Origin: Scortum barcoo
Lineage: Eukaryota > Chordata > Actinopteri > Centrarchiformes > Terapontidae
Direction: 5' to 3'
Length of the DNA: 64,000 bases
Assembly: GCA_023238725.1 (NCBI GenBank)
Contig: CM041553.1
Location: 10,315,001-10,379,000 of the forward strand
A model generated the notes under the pieces. The model ran no database searches, was not told the origin of the DNA, and saw only the letters and a list, made by a program, of their open reading frames with translations. A program made the translations under genes and the position numbers. Of this stretch, positions 51,807 through 61,925 are shown one piece after another; positions within the stretch are counted from its first letter, which is position 1, and the number at the start of each line of letters is the position of its first letter.

Positions 51807-51841
<35 letters not shown>
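51807..51841. repeat. (AC)n microsatellite
   Basis: 35 bp of perfect AC repeat. Confidence 0.96.
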
Positions 51842-51843
<2 letters not shown>

Positions 51844-52889
51844 AATCACTCAAATATCAAACCTTTCTGTTGTCATTTTTAAGTGTGTGTGCACTGACTG
51901 TTCAAGCGATTAACATCAGGCGTGTCAGCGCTCTAAGTCTGATGGATACGTCACATTAACCCCTCTCCACTGTGTGTGTTTGCGTGTGTGTGAGTGTGTG
52001 ATGCAGGAGGACAGAGTATTTCACGCTGGACTCTTCCATTACCTGAGGTCAGCACTGTTACTGACAAAGTGAGAAAAATGTGTGCGTGTGTGTGTGTGTG
52101 TCTGCGATAAATTACACAGTGCAGGTGTGAACAGCCATAATGACGGTGGCTGGTCTAGACGAGGAGCTGAGTACAGCAGGTTTCGGGGGCTCATACTGCC
52201 TTCAACAGCACATTTTACCCTCACACACACGCCCACACACACACACAGACAAACAAACACACACTGAAAAAACAGTAACTGTGACCTACCACATCATGAC
52301 AGTCTTGCCCTTTAACCTAACGCAGTGGGTGACATGCTCGGTAATACAAAATCTATTATTATGATGGATCACATTTTAACACAGACAATGAGTTATTATT
52401 GAATTTACAAGTCTGTGCAACCCATTTTATGATACTTCTAATACACTTATGAGCATTTAAATTACAACAGCTTTTTTCCTCTGGCACTACCGCTCATTAC
52501 CGTCAAATTAATCACTGACCTCACATTAAGTACACGGTAATGTCGAATACATAATTCCCTTTAACATACAATAAATAAATATGCAAGATTTAAACAGCAA
52601 AGTAGTTTCAATATTTTTATTCAATCATGCTATTATAGGTACTAAAGAAGAGCTTTATAAGTTAAGCTGATATTTTTTGGAGGTTAGAGGTCAGACTCTA
52701 ACCTAAACTAGACTTGACTGAAAAGAGGACAGTATTATTTTTGCTTAAAAAGCAATAACCTGTGGTTCAGAAATCCTTTAAAACATACAAGACCCAATGT
52801 CAACAAAAAAAAGAGCTCCCAGAGTGCAGGTTTGAAGGGGCCCTGAAGTAGAAAATAGCGAAGGTGACAGTACCTTGATGAACACTGTA

Positions 52890-53240
52890 ACACTCACATG
52901 GCTGCATTTCAAACTCCACAACCTCCCCACACTCTGTCCCTCACCAGCCCATCATCTACTCACTTCCACTCCATGAGGCAGTGAAACAGACACCTGTCCA
53001 AGTCCCTATGGACCCCAGAGGCAGAGGACAGGAGGGAGAAGCTGAGTGTAGATGATGGGACACTCTATTTAAACTGCACACACACACACTTACACACACA
53101 CACTTACTCCCATCACTCCCTCTCCCTCCTTTTTCCTATCTGTCTCCCTCCATGCATCATTCACCATCCTCTCCGCTCGCCTCCCTCACTCCAATCTCTG
53201 TTTTCCTTTCTCATCCTCTTTACCACGCTGATCCCTCAGA
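52890..53240. repeat. intronic duplicated block, copy A
   Basis: This block is collinear with 57020-57375. Shared landmarks in order are caaactcca, ccatcat, a GAGGCAGTGAAA / GGGGCAGTGAAA word, acacct, ccccagaggcagaggacagg, aagctgag, actat(c)tatttaaac, cacttactc and a CT-rich end with ctgatccct. It is non-coding. It could be a local tandem duplication or two copies of an unrecognised repeat. Confidence 0.7.
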
Positions 53241-54636
53241 TTAGTTTATTTGCACAGAAACTTAAAGCTACACCAGGCAAGGCCTTATTGGGGAAAATAC
53301 ACATATCTCTTCAACATAAATCACACGAGCAGCTGTGACAGCAGAGAGCACTCCATCCGCTAATTGAGATCATGTACCTATCGCCCTGTTTGCCTGAAGG
53401 AAATGACAAATTCAAATCGTCTGCTAAACAGCAGCGAGTAAAAGCTCCACACAGAGAAAGCTGGATCTCTCCTCTCGCTCGCTTCCCTTTAATCTCCTTT
53501 GGCAAAAAACATCCTAAGATCTTTACTCACAGCTTAGTATTGGTACTTTCTTCTGTAGGGAAACAGTAAGGGAGTAAGAAATGCACTGAATTAAATTACC
53601 TTGGCATTTAGATGGGGTAAAACTTTTGGATACATTTGTCAGTAACATAGTTTTTTTAAGTGCAAATCCAATAGGTCATTTTGAATAGTGATCCAGAAAT
53701 TTACAGTGCTGCTGTCCAGTTTGGTATAATTCAGATTAAATAATATCTACAATATATTGCTTCCTTTACACTGATTTAAGAATTTGCATAATGTGAGATC
53801 CAGATGGAGACAAACATACAAACTCACCCTATGATGAAAGTTTCCACTAAGAGGATGGCAAAAAAGTTTCCCAGATGAGACACATAAAAGTCGGTACAGG
53901 TCTGTGTGTTATGGGTGACAGTAGGCCGCACAGGCCTGAAGAGGAGCTGATGTACACACCTCTTAAAATCACAACAAGGTATCATGGGGACAAAGGAAAC
54001 TGGGTCATATAGAGAGAGGAGCTGACAGGGAGGTGGGTGCTGAGTTAAATCTGACTGAATTATGACGAGGAAAGTCGTAAGGCTATCCAGTGTCCAACCA
54101 ATTTGAGAGAGAGTGTGGGATTAACTGTCATATTTAGGAAATATGAATTGTTTCTATATTTAAACATGTAACTGAGTGATGAAATTACAGAGGAAGCAGA
54201 GACAGAGGAACGCTCCTCGGGTATACGCAGACCTATAGTCACGACACTGACTGTGTCTTTCTCTCTCGGCTCAGTTTTATGAGCTACTCATAAGCTAAAT
54301 TTGTTTTTGCCCATTTTATTTCTGTTGCATTTCCCTGTTGCAACCCTATTTTATGCAGCCATAACCCCGTTTCTAATTAATGTGGGTCATTTTTATTGAT
54401 TTTCCAATTGTTGTTTTATCGTCTTTAACGCAGCCTGTAACTCTGATCTGAAAAGTACCACGAGAATAAAGTTTTATTTTATGCCCCGCACGGGTTGGCA
54501 GCCAATCAGGATTTAAAAATAAAAAAAGCACACTTCACACACTGCCAGTAAAAGTTTACCACCGTCACCTATGTGTAAGAAGGCTGAAGAAATTACAGAC
54601 CACTGGCAGTTTTATAGTCCTCTACCATTCATCACG

Positions 54637-54686
54637 TTGATGTGGTATTTATAAGTTTGATGTGGTATTTATAAGTTTGATGTGGT
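54637..54686. repeat. 20-bp tandem repeat, about 2.5 copies
   Basis: The unit tgtggtatttataagtttga starts at 54641 and 54661, and its first six bases recur at 54681. The copies are identical, indicating a recent local duplication. Confidence 0.9.
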
Positions 54687-55094
54687 GGAGGATTAAAAGT
54701 GCACAGAGTTGCCTCACAGTTACACATAGAAATCTTTCTTCCTAGAGTTTACATTGATCTCGCTATAAAGACAGATGCTGCTGTGTTACCAATAGTACTG
54801 AAGAAAGTTTGATATCCACATTGTGTAGGTGAAGGCAGAGTTCACTGTAGTGTAGAAAAAATTGTGAATTCTGTTAGTAAATCACATCTGGTCTCTGACT
54901 TTAGTGCACAAGAGGAGTGTTTATTTTTTTATTGTCAGAGGTTATTGTACCAGAATGCAGAGCAGTGCACTTCGAACCGTGTTAGAGACAAAACACTGTG
55001 GATTGAGCCGTATTGAGATGATAAACACTCATTACACAAAATGCACACCAACATACATGCACACATAAAACAAAAACCTCACATACAGAGCTGC

Positions 55095-55149
55095 GCACAC
55101 ACACACACACGCACACACCCACACACACACACAAAAACACACACACACA
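55095..55149. repeat. imperfect (CA)n microsatellite
   Basis: CA repeat with GC, CC and AAA interruptions. Confidence 0.93.
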
Positions 55150-55255
55150 AACCATAGTTTAGCTCAGACCAGGAATTAGACAGGCTGATTGCTGAGTGAC
55201 AAGTGAAATTGAATTTCTCTGCAGTGAAAGCCCAAAGGGCTCAGGGGAGGACACG

Positions 55256-55294
55256 CACACAAACACACACACACACACACACACACATACACAT
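55256..55294. repeat. (CA)n microsatellite
   Basis: CA repeat with an AA interruption near the left end and TA near the right. Confidence 0.94.
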
Positions 55295-55377
55295 AAGCAT
55301 GGAAAGGCACGTACGCTTGAAAACATCAGCATGAACAATTGCTGAATAACTGCTAGCACAGTCACGTATACTCTCAG

Positions 55378-55400
55378 CCCCCCCAACCCCCCACCCCCCC
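55378..55400 (-). other. C-tract cluster, G-quadruplex candidate on the sense strand
   Basis: Three C runs of 7, 6 and 7 bases are separated by AA and A. On the minus strand, which is the sgcz sense strand, these are G runs; one 7-G run can supply two G3 tracts. A G4 could form in DNA or pre-mRNA. Confidence 0.55.
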
Positions 55401-56348
55401 TTTCTCACACACATACACACACACGTAAACTCCTATACCCACAAGTCCCTCCCCTCCAATTTACTGCCAAAGCTGTCTCTTCAAAAGCAAATCTCTTTTT
55501 CTCCCCAAACCATCACAATGAGAATCGCATCTGGCAACTCCAAACAAAACAAAAAGTTTGACAAAGGCCTTCATTATACTGCTGCCGCTTAGACGTGATT
55601 TGAATAGGGACGATGGAAATGACAATCATGGAGCCACAGAAGAGGGAACTCCCAATAGCCGGATTTGAAATGAGGAATGATGAAGAAGGGAAACGTACAC
55701 TTATGCATTAGTGTTTGTGCGTTTTTTAACTGGATGTTTCTCATACAAACCTGCTCCTCATTGAGGCTTTTGAATCAGAGGTGTGAGAGTGCAAAGTGGC
55801 AACATCAGTGCAAAAACAGTAAAAGTGGGGAAAAAAACGCCTACTTTATGCAAACGTCCTCCCATGCGGACAGTGTGACATGTGAGATGAAGCAACTGTT
55901 GCACTTTCTTTGACTGCAATAGGAAACAAATGTGCAACAACATAGAAAAAACCCAGTCACAAAGCTGGAGCAGAATATGTTAATCATGTGCTGAGTACAA
56001 ACATGCCTGAAAGCCTGCCTTTTTGTTTTTCGCATGTGAGCGCTGGATTGGAGGTCTCCCATGAACTCCCACGAACTGGTCAATTAAACGTGCTATTTAA
56101 TGATTACAGGCTGGTGATGTGTGATGGGAGAATGCTTTGCCCCTTTCTGTCTGTTTTTTGCTATCGACTCCTGAGCTGATTGCTGATTGAGTATGAACAC
56201 TTTTTTTAATCTTTTTTTTTTCTTTTTTTATCCATTTTTTCAGGTCCATTTTACAGCTTAATGCAGTCAAACACTGCTGGAAACATTCTTTGAAATGGTA
56301 ATACCGTTTCTATGTGACATTTCTGATAAAGTTTCTACCAAATATCCT

Positions 56349-56353
56349 TGTGT

Positions 56354-56393
<40 letters not shown>
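56349..56393. repeat. (TG)n microsatellite
   Basis: TG repeat with one TA interruption. Confidence 0.96.
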
Positions 56394-56397
<4 letters not shown>

Positions 56398-56470
56398 TTA
56401 CTGCATGTTTAACAAGCCAGCCAGCCAGTGTGGGATGACAATAAGTTCAAAAGCACAACTAAAATAATTA

Positions 56471-56562
56471 GAGCTGTGTGATATGACCAAAATGATGATA
56501 TATCATTATTGTTCATTTAATATCCACATATCAGGATATATGGTACTTTTTCTGTAAATTCA
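56471..56562 (+). repeat. diverged interspersed repeat, copy 1
   Basis: This block (gagctgtgtgatatgacc, then catattgt-like AT-rich text) shares an alignable start with 59178-59290: G-R-GCTG then TGAT, an A-rich stretch, then CATTATTGT. It resembles the ends of a fish DNA-transposon family whose first words are G-G-G-C-T-G. Weak on its own; the pair supports it. Confidence 0.38.
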
Positions 56563-57019
56563 GGGAATAAATGCTTGTGACCACATGGAAAGGCCTTTTT
56601 CTTCTTTCTTAATTATACACTAGACAAATATAGAGGTAATTATTACAGGCACAAGCGGAATTCATGAAACTTACACTGAGCTATAAAGGGACTATTTCTC
56701 GTAAATAGTGAATATACTCCTGCACATGTGGCCTCTAAACACAATCTATAAGTTTTATGTAGAGGTTAGTTTTAAGAGAATATTTTGGGGAATAATCACA
56801 AACTAATGAGACATAAAAAAGAGTTGACTTTAGGTGTACTTTATGGTCTTGTAGGGTTTAGTGTGTATTGGGTAATTGTGGAAAACATAAGTCCTTTCCC
56901 ACATTCAGTAATCAATGAAGGAAGTCAGTGTCACTAACTTGAAATCCGACTACGTGAATTTAAACCGATCCAATGCATAGACACAACCAAACAGCTCATC
57001 CTTTGAGCTCTGCGTTGAA

Positions 57020-57375
57020 CTCTTCAGCACTCTCCTCAAACTCCAGACTGTCTGTCAAGCCATCATCCGCTGACTCCCCCCTCTGAGGGGCAGTGAAATA
57101 GACACCTCTCCAGGTCTCTGAGGACCCCAGAGGCAGAGGACAGGTGGGTGAAGCTGAGCATGGATGTTTCAGACACTATATTTAAACCACACGGAGACAG
57201 ACACTTACTCAACCCTATGAGCCCTCTCCCTTCTTTTCTATTTCCATCACTCCCTTCTCCCACCCATCATCCCAACCCCATGTCCGTCCTTCCTTCTTTC
57301 AGGTCTCTATCCGGTATTTCAATTTTTTTTTTGCTTTGTTTTCCCTCCTCTGTCAACTGTACTGATCCCTATTCT
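57020..57375. repeat. intronic duplicated block, copy B
   Basis: This is the partner of 52890-53240 in direct orientation, about 4.1 kb away. The longest exact shared word is gaccccagaggcagaggaca (20 bp within a slightly longer match). Copy A carries a CA-repeat expansion where copy B has only acagacac. Confidence 0.7.
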
Positions 57376-58756
57376 GCCAGCTACTCTCTTTCAAATGTCA
57401 CCGTATAGCACTGCTAGGATGGGTAGCTGGGCAGCTGAAGGGACACTGTTGCAGGATAATACACAGGATATTAATCTGTACAATATTTATTTTGAGATCC
57501 AAGTCTGACGCCTGACAGAAAAACAGGGCCCAAGAGAGGGGTCAAGTATGTTTTTTTCAGCATCACAGTGTCTTCTAAAATATTACGATCCTTATTTTTC
57601 TTGCTATCCCTGAGGTCCATTTTCACATATATATTTTTATAGTTTAATATCTTACATATTTGTTTTTACCTTATATTCTCATATCCCCTTAAATGCAACT
57701 AAAGCAAAAACATATTTTATTGGAAATATGCTCTTCATCAAAAAATGCTAATTATCTGTAAATTTTCTGCATTTGGTGGAAACTATTTAAGATTAAAGAA
57801 GCACTGGTCAAGGTCAAATAATAAAAATGTTAAGGATGACAATCTTACCGCATGTTACTGCTGAATGCGCAGCTAATGTAGACGAGAATGACTGTGAATA
57901 TAATGCATAAAAAGACTTATTGTCATGTCCTGCATATAAGACTGTTGTATTTCTTTAATTTCTATTAAATATTCTCATCTCTCTTCATGCTGTATTCAGC
58001 ATACATAGTAAACACCCAAGGCAGTGTATACAGCTGACATATTTCTAGGATTTGTGAAATAATGAAAAATACATGGGCCTTGTTCTTATTGGTAGATTTT
58101 TCTTTTTTTTGTATCAAACAGACTTACTTCCAATTAAAGACTAAGAGTTTTAACGTCTATACTGTGATTCGTGCACTTCTTGTTTATTTTTTAACTCCCT
58201 CCCTGCCTTTATAACTGTTCATGTACCTTGGTCTCTCATGCTGTCTGTTTTTCACACTCCAGTGTATAACCTATGAAAAATCTTCTACTCTTTCAGGTTT
58301 AGTGCCGGCTGCCTTCCCTCAGGCATATTTAGCTGCCCCCCTCCTTTTCCCCACTCCTCTTATAGTCTGAAGTAATTTATTGACACATAAGGCATGACGT
58401 GGGGAAGCTTTACCAGAGGTCGTTGTAGGGGTCAGATTCTGCCTGCTTTGCATACTTACTATCACAGTGTAGATCCTCGAGCCCCAAGGCAATATGGGAT
58501 ATATGAGATGCGTGGGCGCTGTAGCCCCTGGATGACGTGTTCAGAAAGTCCAGGTTCAGAAGAGGGGGGTAAACACATACAGAGGCAAGCACTGACTGGC
58601 GATGGATGAAACTATTGTTTCATGTTGTTGTTACTGTTTCTGTTTTGTGCTAGCGTTCAGCCTCTTTAAAATCAATATTTTTTCCATATCAAGACAAGCA
58701 GATATATATGTTTCCTATACTGGATGTTACTGCTTCACTGGCTGTTCCCTTCCTCA

Positions 58757-59085
58757 ATCAAGTCAAGTGTACTTATTTGGCATTTTAAAAGCATAAAACC
58801 GTTGTGTATCAAAGTGGTTTCCAAAAAGGTGCTTACAAAGCCAGGGGAAAGGAGGCACAGCCTGGGCATCAACAGCAATAATAAAACATAATACGAATGT
58901 GGTTAAAATAATAAAATCAGAGCAACAGAGCATAAAAAAGTGTGTCAGCTCCACTGAAAAGCCAATGAATAAAAGTAGGTTTTGAGATGAGTTTGGAGTA
59001 TTTTGACTGATTCAGCTGTTTTCAGTGTTTCTCAAAGGGCTATTCCACAATGGCAGTGCATTAACTGTAAAAGCCCTTTAACCAT
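58757..59085 (-). mobile_element. LINE ORF2 C-terminus and 3' UTR fragment
   Basis: On the minus strand the sequence reads AFTVNALPLWNSP and, after a frame change, AESVKILQTHLKTYFYSLAF followed by a stop. This matches the end of fish LINE ORF2 proteins (L-W-N-S-L-P ... F-K-x-x-L-K-T-x-L-F-S-L-A-F). The remaining 170 bp look like the usual 3' UTR, ending near 58757 in an acttgacttgattga-type tail. It is 5'-truncated, as LINE insertions usually are. Confidence 0.8.
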
Positions 59086-59177
59086 GAGTCTTTCAACAAG
59101 ACCACCAAACCAGACAACAAATATGTTCCTTGCCATTTCCCTCTGAGGCAACACAGAGTATGATACATAATGGCTTA

Positions 59178-59290
59178 GGGCTGAATGATTTTGAAAAAAT
59201 ATCAAATTACCATTATTGTGACATTATTTATTGTTATAAATTATTGTGATATTGCAAATTGCGATGTGATTCACAATAATGGAGGGAATT
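59178..59290 (+). repeat. diverged interspersed repeat, copy 2
   Basis: This is similar in layout to 56471-56562. It also contains an 11-bp inverted pair, ccattattgtg (59211-59221) and cacaataatgg (59272-59282), which could form a stem around the AT-rich middle. Confidence 0.4.
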
Positions 59291-59699
59291 ATTATTTTTG
59301 CCTTTTTATCGAAATGTATACTAAAGTGATCATGATGTGGTATTTTTGTGATGATCTGTATCTGTGCTAAACCAGGAATGTCTATGGAATAAGAGAATAT
59401 GAGAATATAAATGGTATTTTGGAACATATTTTCCCTTTAACAAATATTGGTAAAGTGAAAAGAGTGAAATGACTTTAAGAGGCCTTTGAAAGGTTTTGAG
59501 GCTCTATAATCTGCGTCCTTATTTCTGCCTAAACATAGCATATACAAACTGGTAACAAATAAAAGGAAAAAACTAAATGAGAAGGAACCTGAACCTGAGT
59601 AGGCAAACAAATACAGATGTTTCCACACAGGTGTACTGCATGGTAGAAGTAAATACAGTAATACTTGATATTACAGTAGGCTTATTTTGCATAAACTGC

Positions 59700-60350
59700 T
59701 CAATACAAAAATAAAAGCACATTTAAGAGTTCAGTGATGCACCATTGGCACTGGTCGACAGATATGTGGAAAAAAGTGATCTGGTCAAATGAGTCATCCT
59801 TTACCATATTTTCCATTAGTGGGTGAGTGCATTTGTGGCGTACACAGAGAGAACAGTACAGGCCTGAATGTTTGACCCCTACAGTGAAGGGATATGGCAT
59901 GGTTTGGGTTCACTTATTCCATTAGAGAGAAGTGTCACTATGAATTAATATAAAAGTGTTCTGAGTGAACACCTTTACCCTTAATGACACGTTTCTATCC
60001 TGATGGGAGGGGACTCTTTAAGGATAGTACCCCCATCCATAGGACATGAGAGGTCACTGAATGGTTTGATGAAAATGATGTGAATCATATGTTATGGCCT
60101 TCATAGACACAAGCTCACAGCTCAATTTAACACCAGTGAGAGATTTTGGGCTGATGTGTTGGACAGCGCTCTCCACCACCATCATCAAAACACAAAATTG
60201 AGGTACTATCTTTTTGAAGAATGGTGTTCATCCCTCCAGTAGAGTTCAGACATGGAGAACCAATGCCGAGGAACACTGAGGCTGCATGTGGTGGCCCATC
60301 ACCTTACTAAGAAGATAATAAGATTTTTCCTTTAATTTATCACCCATCTG
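59700..60350 (+). mobile_element. degenerate Tc1/mariner-like transposase relic
   Basis: The frame at about 59768-59920 reads KVIWSNESSFTIF, then VHLWRTQREQYRPECLTP and TVKGYGMVW, the first catalytic block of a Tc1-like transposase. The usual Asp of W-S-D-E is Asn here, and a stop follows ISG. Further on, ESPECIALLY near 60030-60180, DNA resembling the H-R-A-R-G-V-T-E-W-F and S-P-D-L-N-P-I-E regions is scrambled by indels. The sequence after the expected stop (accttactaag ... tttcctttaattt) resembles the 3' flank I remember for this fish family. It belongs to a different, older Tc1 lineage than the element at 18368-19852. I saw no intact terminal repeats. Confidence 0.72.
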
Positions 60351-60885
60351 TACTAAGTAGTGTAACATAAAAACTCTACAAAGCCAAGACCACTGGAGAT
60401 ATATATCAACAATCACAACAATATCTGACATCCCCTTTTTGAACAAATAACTTTGAGACACCTCATTTTGTAATGGAACTCTTAATTTGGACAGACTCAA
60501 AATGTTTTCACATTACTACATATGTGTGACGTGGACATTACAGAATGTATTTACATGTATTTATAAATACAAGTTTAGAACTACTAACCAGAGTAGTGAC
60601 AATTGAAATATGTAACTTCATATTCTTCAGTAATGGGCACCACCAATTGGACAAAATAATTTGAAATCAAAGAACAAAATCAACTTGAAATGTTGGTGCA
60701 ACTATAGCATACATTCATACATACACATGTCTGCACACACAGACACCTCCATTGATTTTATAGCACTCTCATGTTGCGTTACATTACAGCAAACCTTTTA
60801 AACCATCTTACAGCTTTCTCACATAAACTCCCACATAAACACAGAACTATATAACACCTTGACACTTTAATGGCGTACACACACG

Positions 60886-60893
60886 CCTCTTAC
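60886..60893 (-). promoter_or_regulatory. sgcz: splice donor of sgcz exon 2
   Basis: The minus strand reads CCG|GTAAGAGG. GTAAG is the consensus U1 pairing core, while the exon-side CCG is weak. The donor leaves the reading frame at a codon boundary. Confidence 0.88.
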
Positions 60894-61103
60894 CGGAGTG
60901 AAGTTCATGACTTTGAGGATCCAGATGGTCAGTGCCAGGTTGACGATCATGGTGACGAGGAGGAGGAGGATGAAGAAGTACAAGCATCTCTTCCTCCAGC
61001 CGTAGATTCCCACCGCTGGGTAGACCTGGGCGCCGCACACCGACGCCCCCCGCTGGTGAAGTGGGTTGGGCTGCGCTGCTAGGATGTACTGCTCCTGGGT
61101 CAT
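60894..61103 (-). CDS. sgcz: zeta-sarcoglycan, coding exon 2 (N-terminus and transmembrane helix)
   Basis: This exon encodes the start of a sarcoglycan, a type II membrane glycoprotein of the dystrophin-associated complex in muscle and other cells. Read on the minus strand it gives 70 codons beginning MTQEQYILAA. Residues 32-43 (GIYGWRKRCLYF) form the basic juxtamembrane block, residues about 41-63 are one hydrophobic helix, and the end is KVMNFTP, with an NFT glycosylation site just outside the membrane. Basic residues before the helix fit the family's cytoplasmic N-terminus. The words EQYILA and LLLLVTMIVNL are those of the zeta member as I recall it, not delta (LLLMILILVNL) or gamma. The exon starts exactly at ATG after a CAG acceptor and ends CCG before GTAAGA, so both junctions are phase 0. 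In mammals a short exon 1 precedes this Met, so it is probably internal; that exon is outside the window. About five extra residues (around 17-30, including a Cys) separate it from the mammalian form. Partial gene; assignment is from remembered family sequences. Confidence 0.95.
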
Positions 61104-61142
61104 CTGAAAACAATAGAAAATATGAAGAATATATGTAAGAGA
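61104..61142 (-). promoter_or_regulatory. sgcz: splice acceptor region of sgcz exon 2
   Basis: Read on the minus strand, a T-rich stretch (attttctattgttttcag) ends in CAG directly before the ATG that opens exon 2. The tract is T-rich rather than C-rich and has no intervening AG in its last 20 nt. It fixes the exon's 5' edge at 61103. Confidence 0.85.
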
Positions 61143-61649
61143 ATCCCTCATGTTTTGGAGACATTCCTCTTTAATTTCATTTTGAGGAATTTATCTTTCT
61201 GACATGGCAGGAAACATCTTTCCTGAAATACTTAATTTGTTTATTCTGGGTACAGAGGCTGGAGTCATTAAAATTGTCACCATTTGGCAGCTGAAATTAC
61301 TTTAATAGTCTCATTAACTTAACATCCTTTTTTAATTTCTCCCCAGATACCAGAAACCAAAGATGGAAACAGCATGTTTATTTATTTAACCCTTTTTCCA
61401 TCCATGCAGTGAAAACAAAGAGAGTAGAAAGTTTCGGGATTTTGGATGTGATGGTTGTGGTGGTGGGCGGATAATTATTAAACAGGTGGAAATAAAGGAC
61501 CAAAAAAAAACAGAACAACACAGAGACGAAGTGAGGACGATTGTGAGAAAGTGATAAAAATGAGATAGAGGCGGTGGAGCAGTGAAGTGGTGCGATAGCA
61601 CAACATAGAGTAGTGAGAGATAGAAAGGGAGGATGGAGAAAGAGAGGAA

Positions 61650-61925
61650 TGGTAGAGAGAGAGAGACAGAGAGAGAGAGAGCAGATAAGATGGAAGGAGG
61701 ACAGTCCATTAGTTGTAGTGCAGCAGGAGGAGTCATTGGTGGTAAGAGATATGGACACTGTCTGCAAGGCACTACTATCTCTGTTCATCTCTGACTCTCT
61801 AACTCACTCTCGCTCTCTTTGCCTTTCTCTCTCCACCTCAAATTTTCTCTCTCTCCCTAATTCACTTCCTATCTCACTTCTGCACCTCTCTCGCTCTCTC
61901 TTTATCAGTGTCTCTCTCACACCCA
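61650..61925. repeat. GA tract passing to CT-rich low-complexity DNA
   Basis: A GA-rich tract (to about 61682) is followed about 100 bp later by a CT-rich stretch (61780-61925). The two have opposite purine/pyrimidine polarity on the same strand. Confidence 0.75.

Larger units (their letters stand above)
16626..60893 (-). other. sgcz: sgcz intron 2 (complete, about 44.3 kb)
   Basis: This intron lies between exon 2 and exon 3. Very large introns are usual for this gene in vertebrates. It hosts the mobile-element relics and most of the microsatellites listed separately. I found no convincing nested gene. The longest open frames (for example 26968-27564 and 42820-43221) owe their length to GA, CT or CA low-complexity tracts. 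Stretches at 16700-18300, 19900-20250, 22000-23700, 25100-27300, 31000-35200, 37500-41700, 43200-44600, 45400-48100 and 57400-58750 show only AT-rich sequence with short homopolymers and simple repeats. Confidence 0.88.

Noticed and set aside
60847..61164. Longer minus- and plus-strand open frames across exon 2
   Set aside because: They are other reading frames of the sgcz exon or run through its splice sites. Only the frame with GIYGWRKRC and the helix is real.
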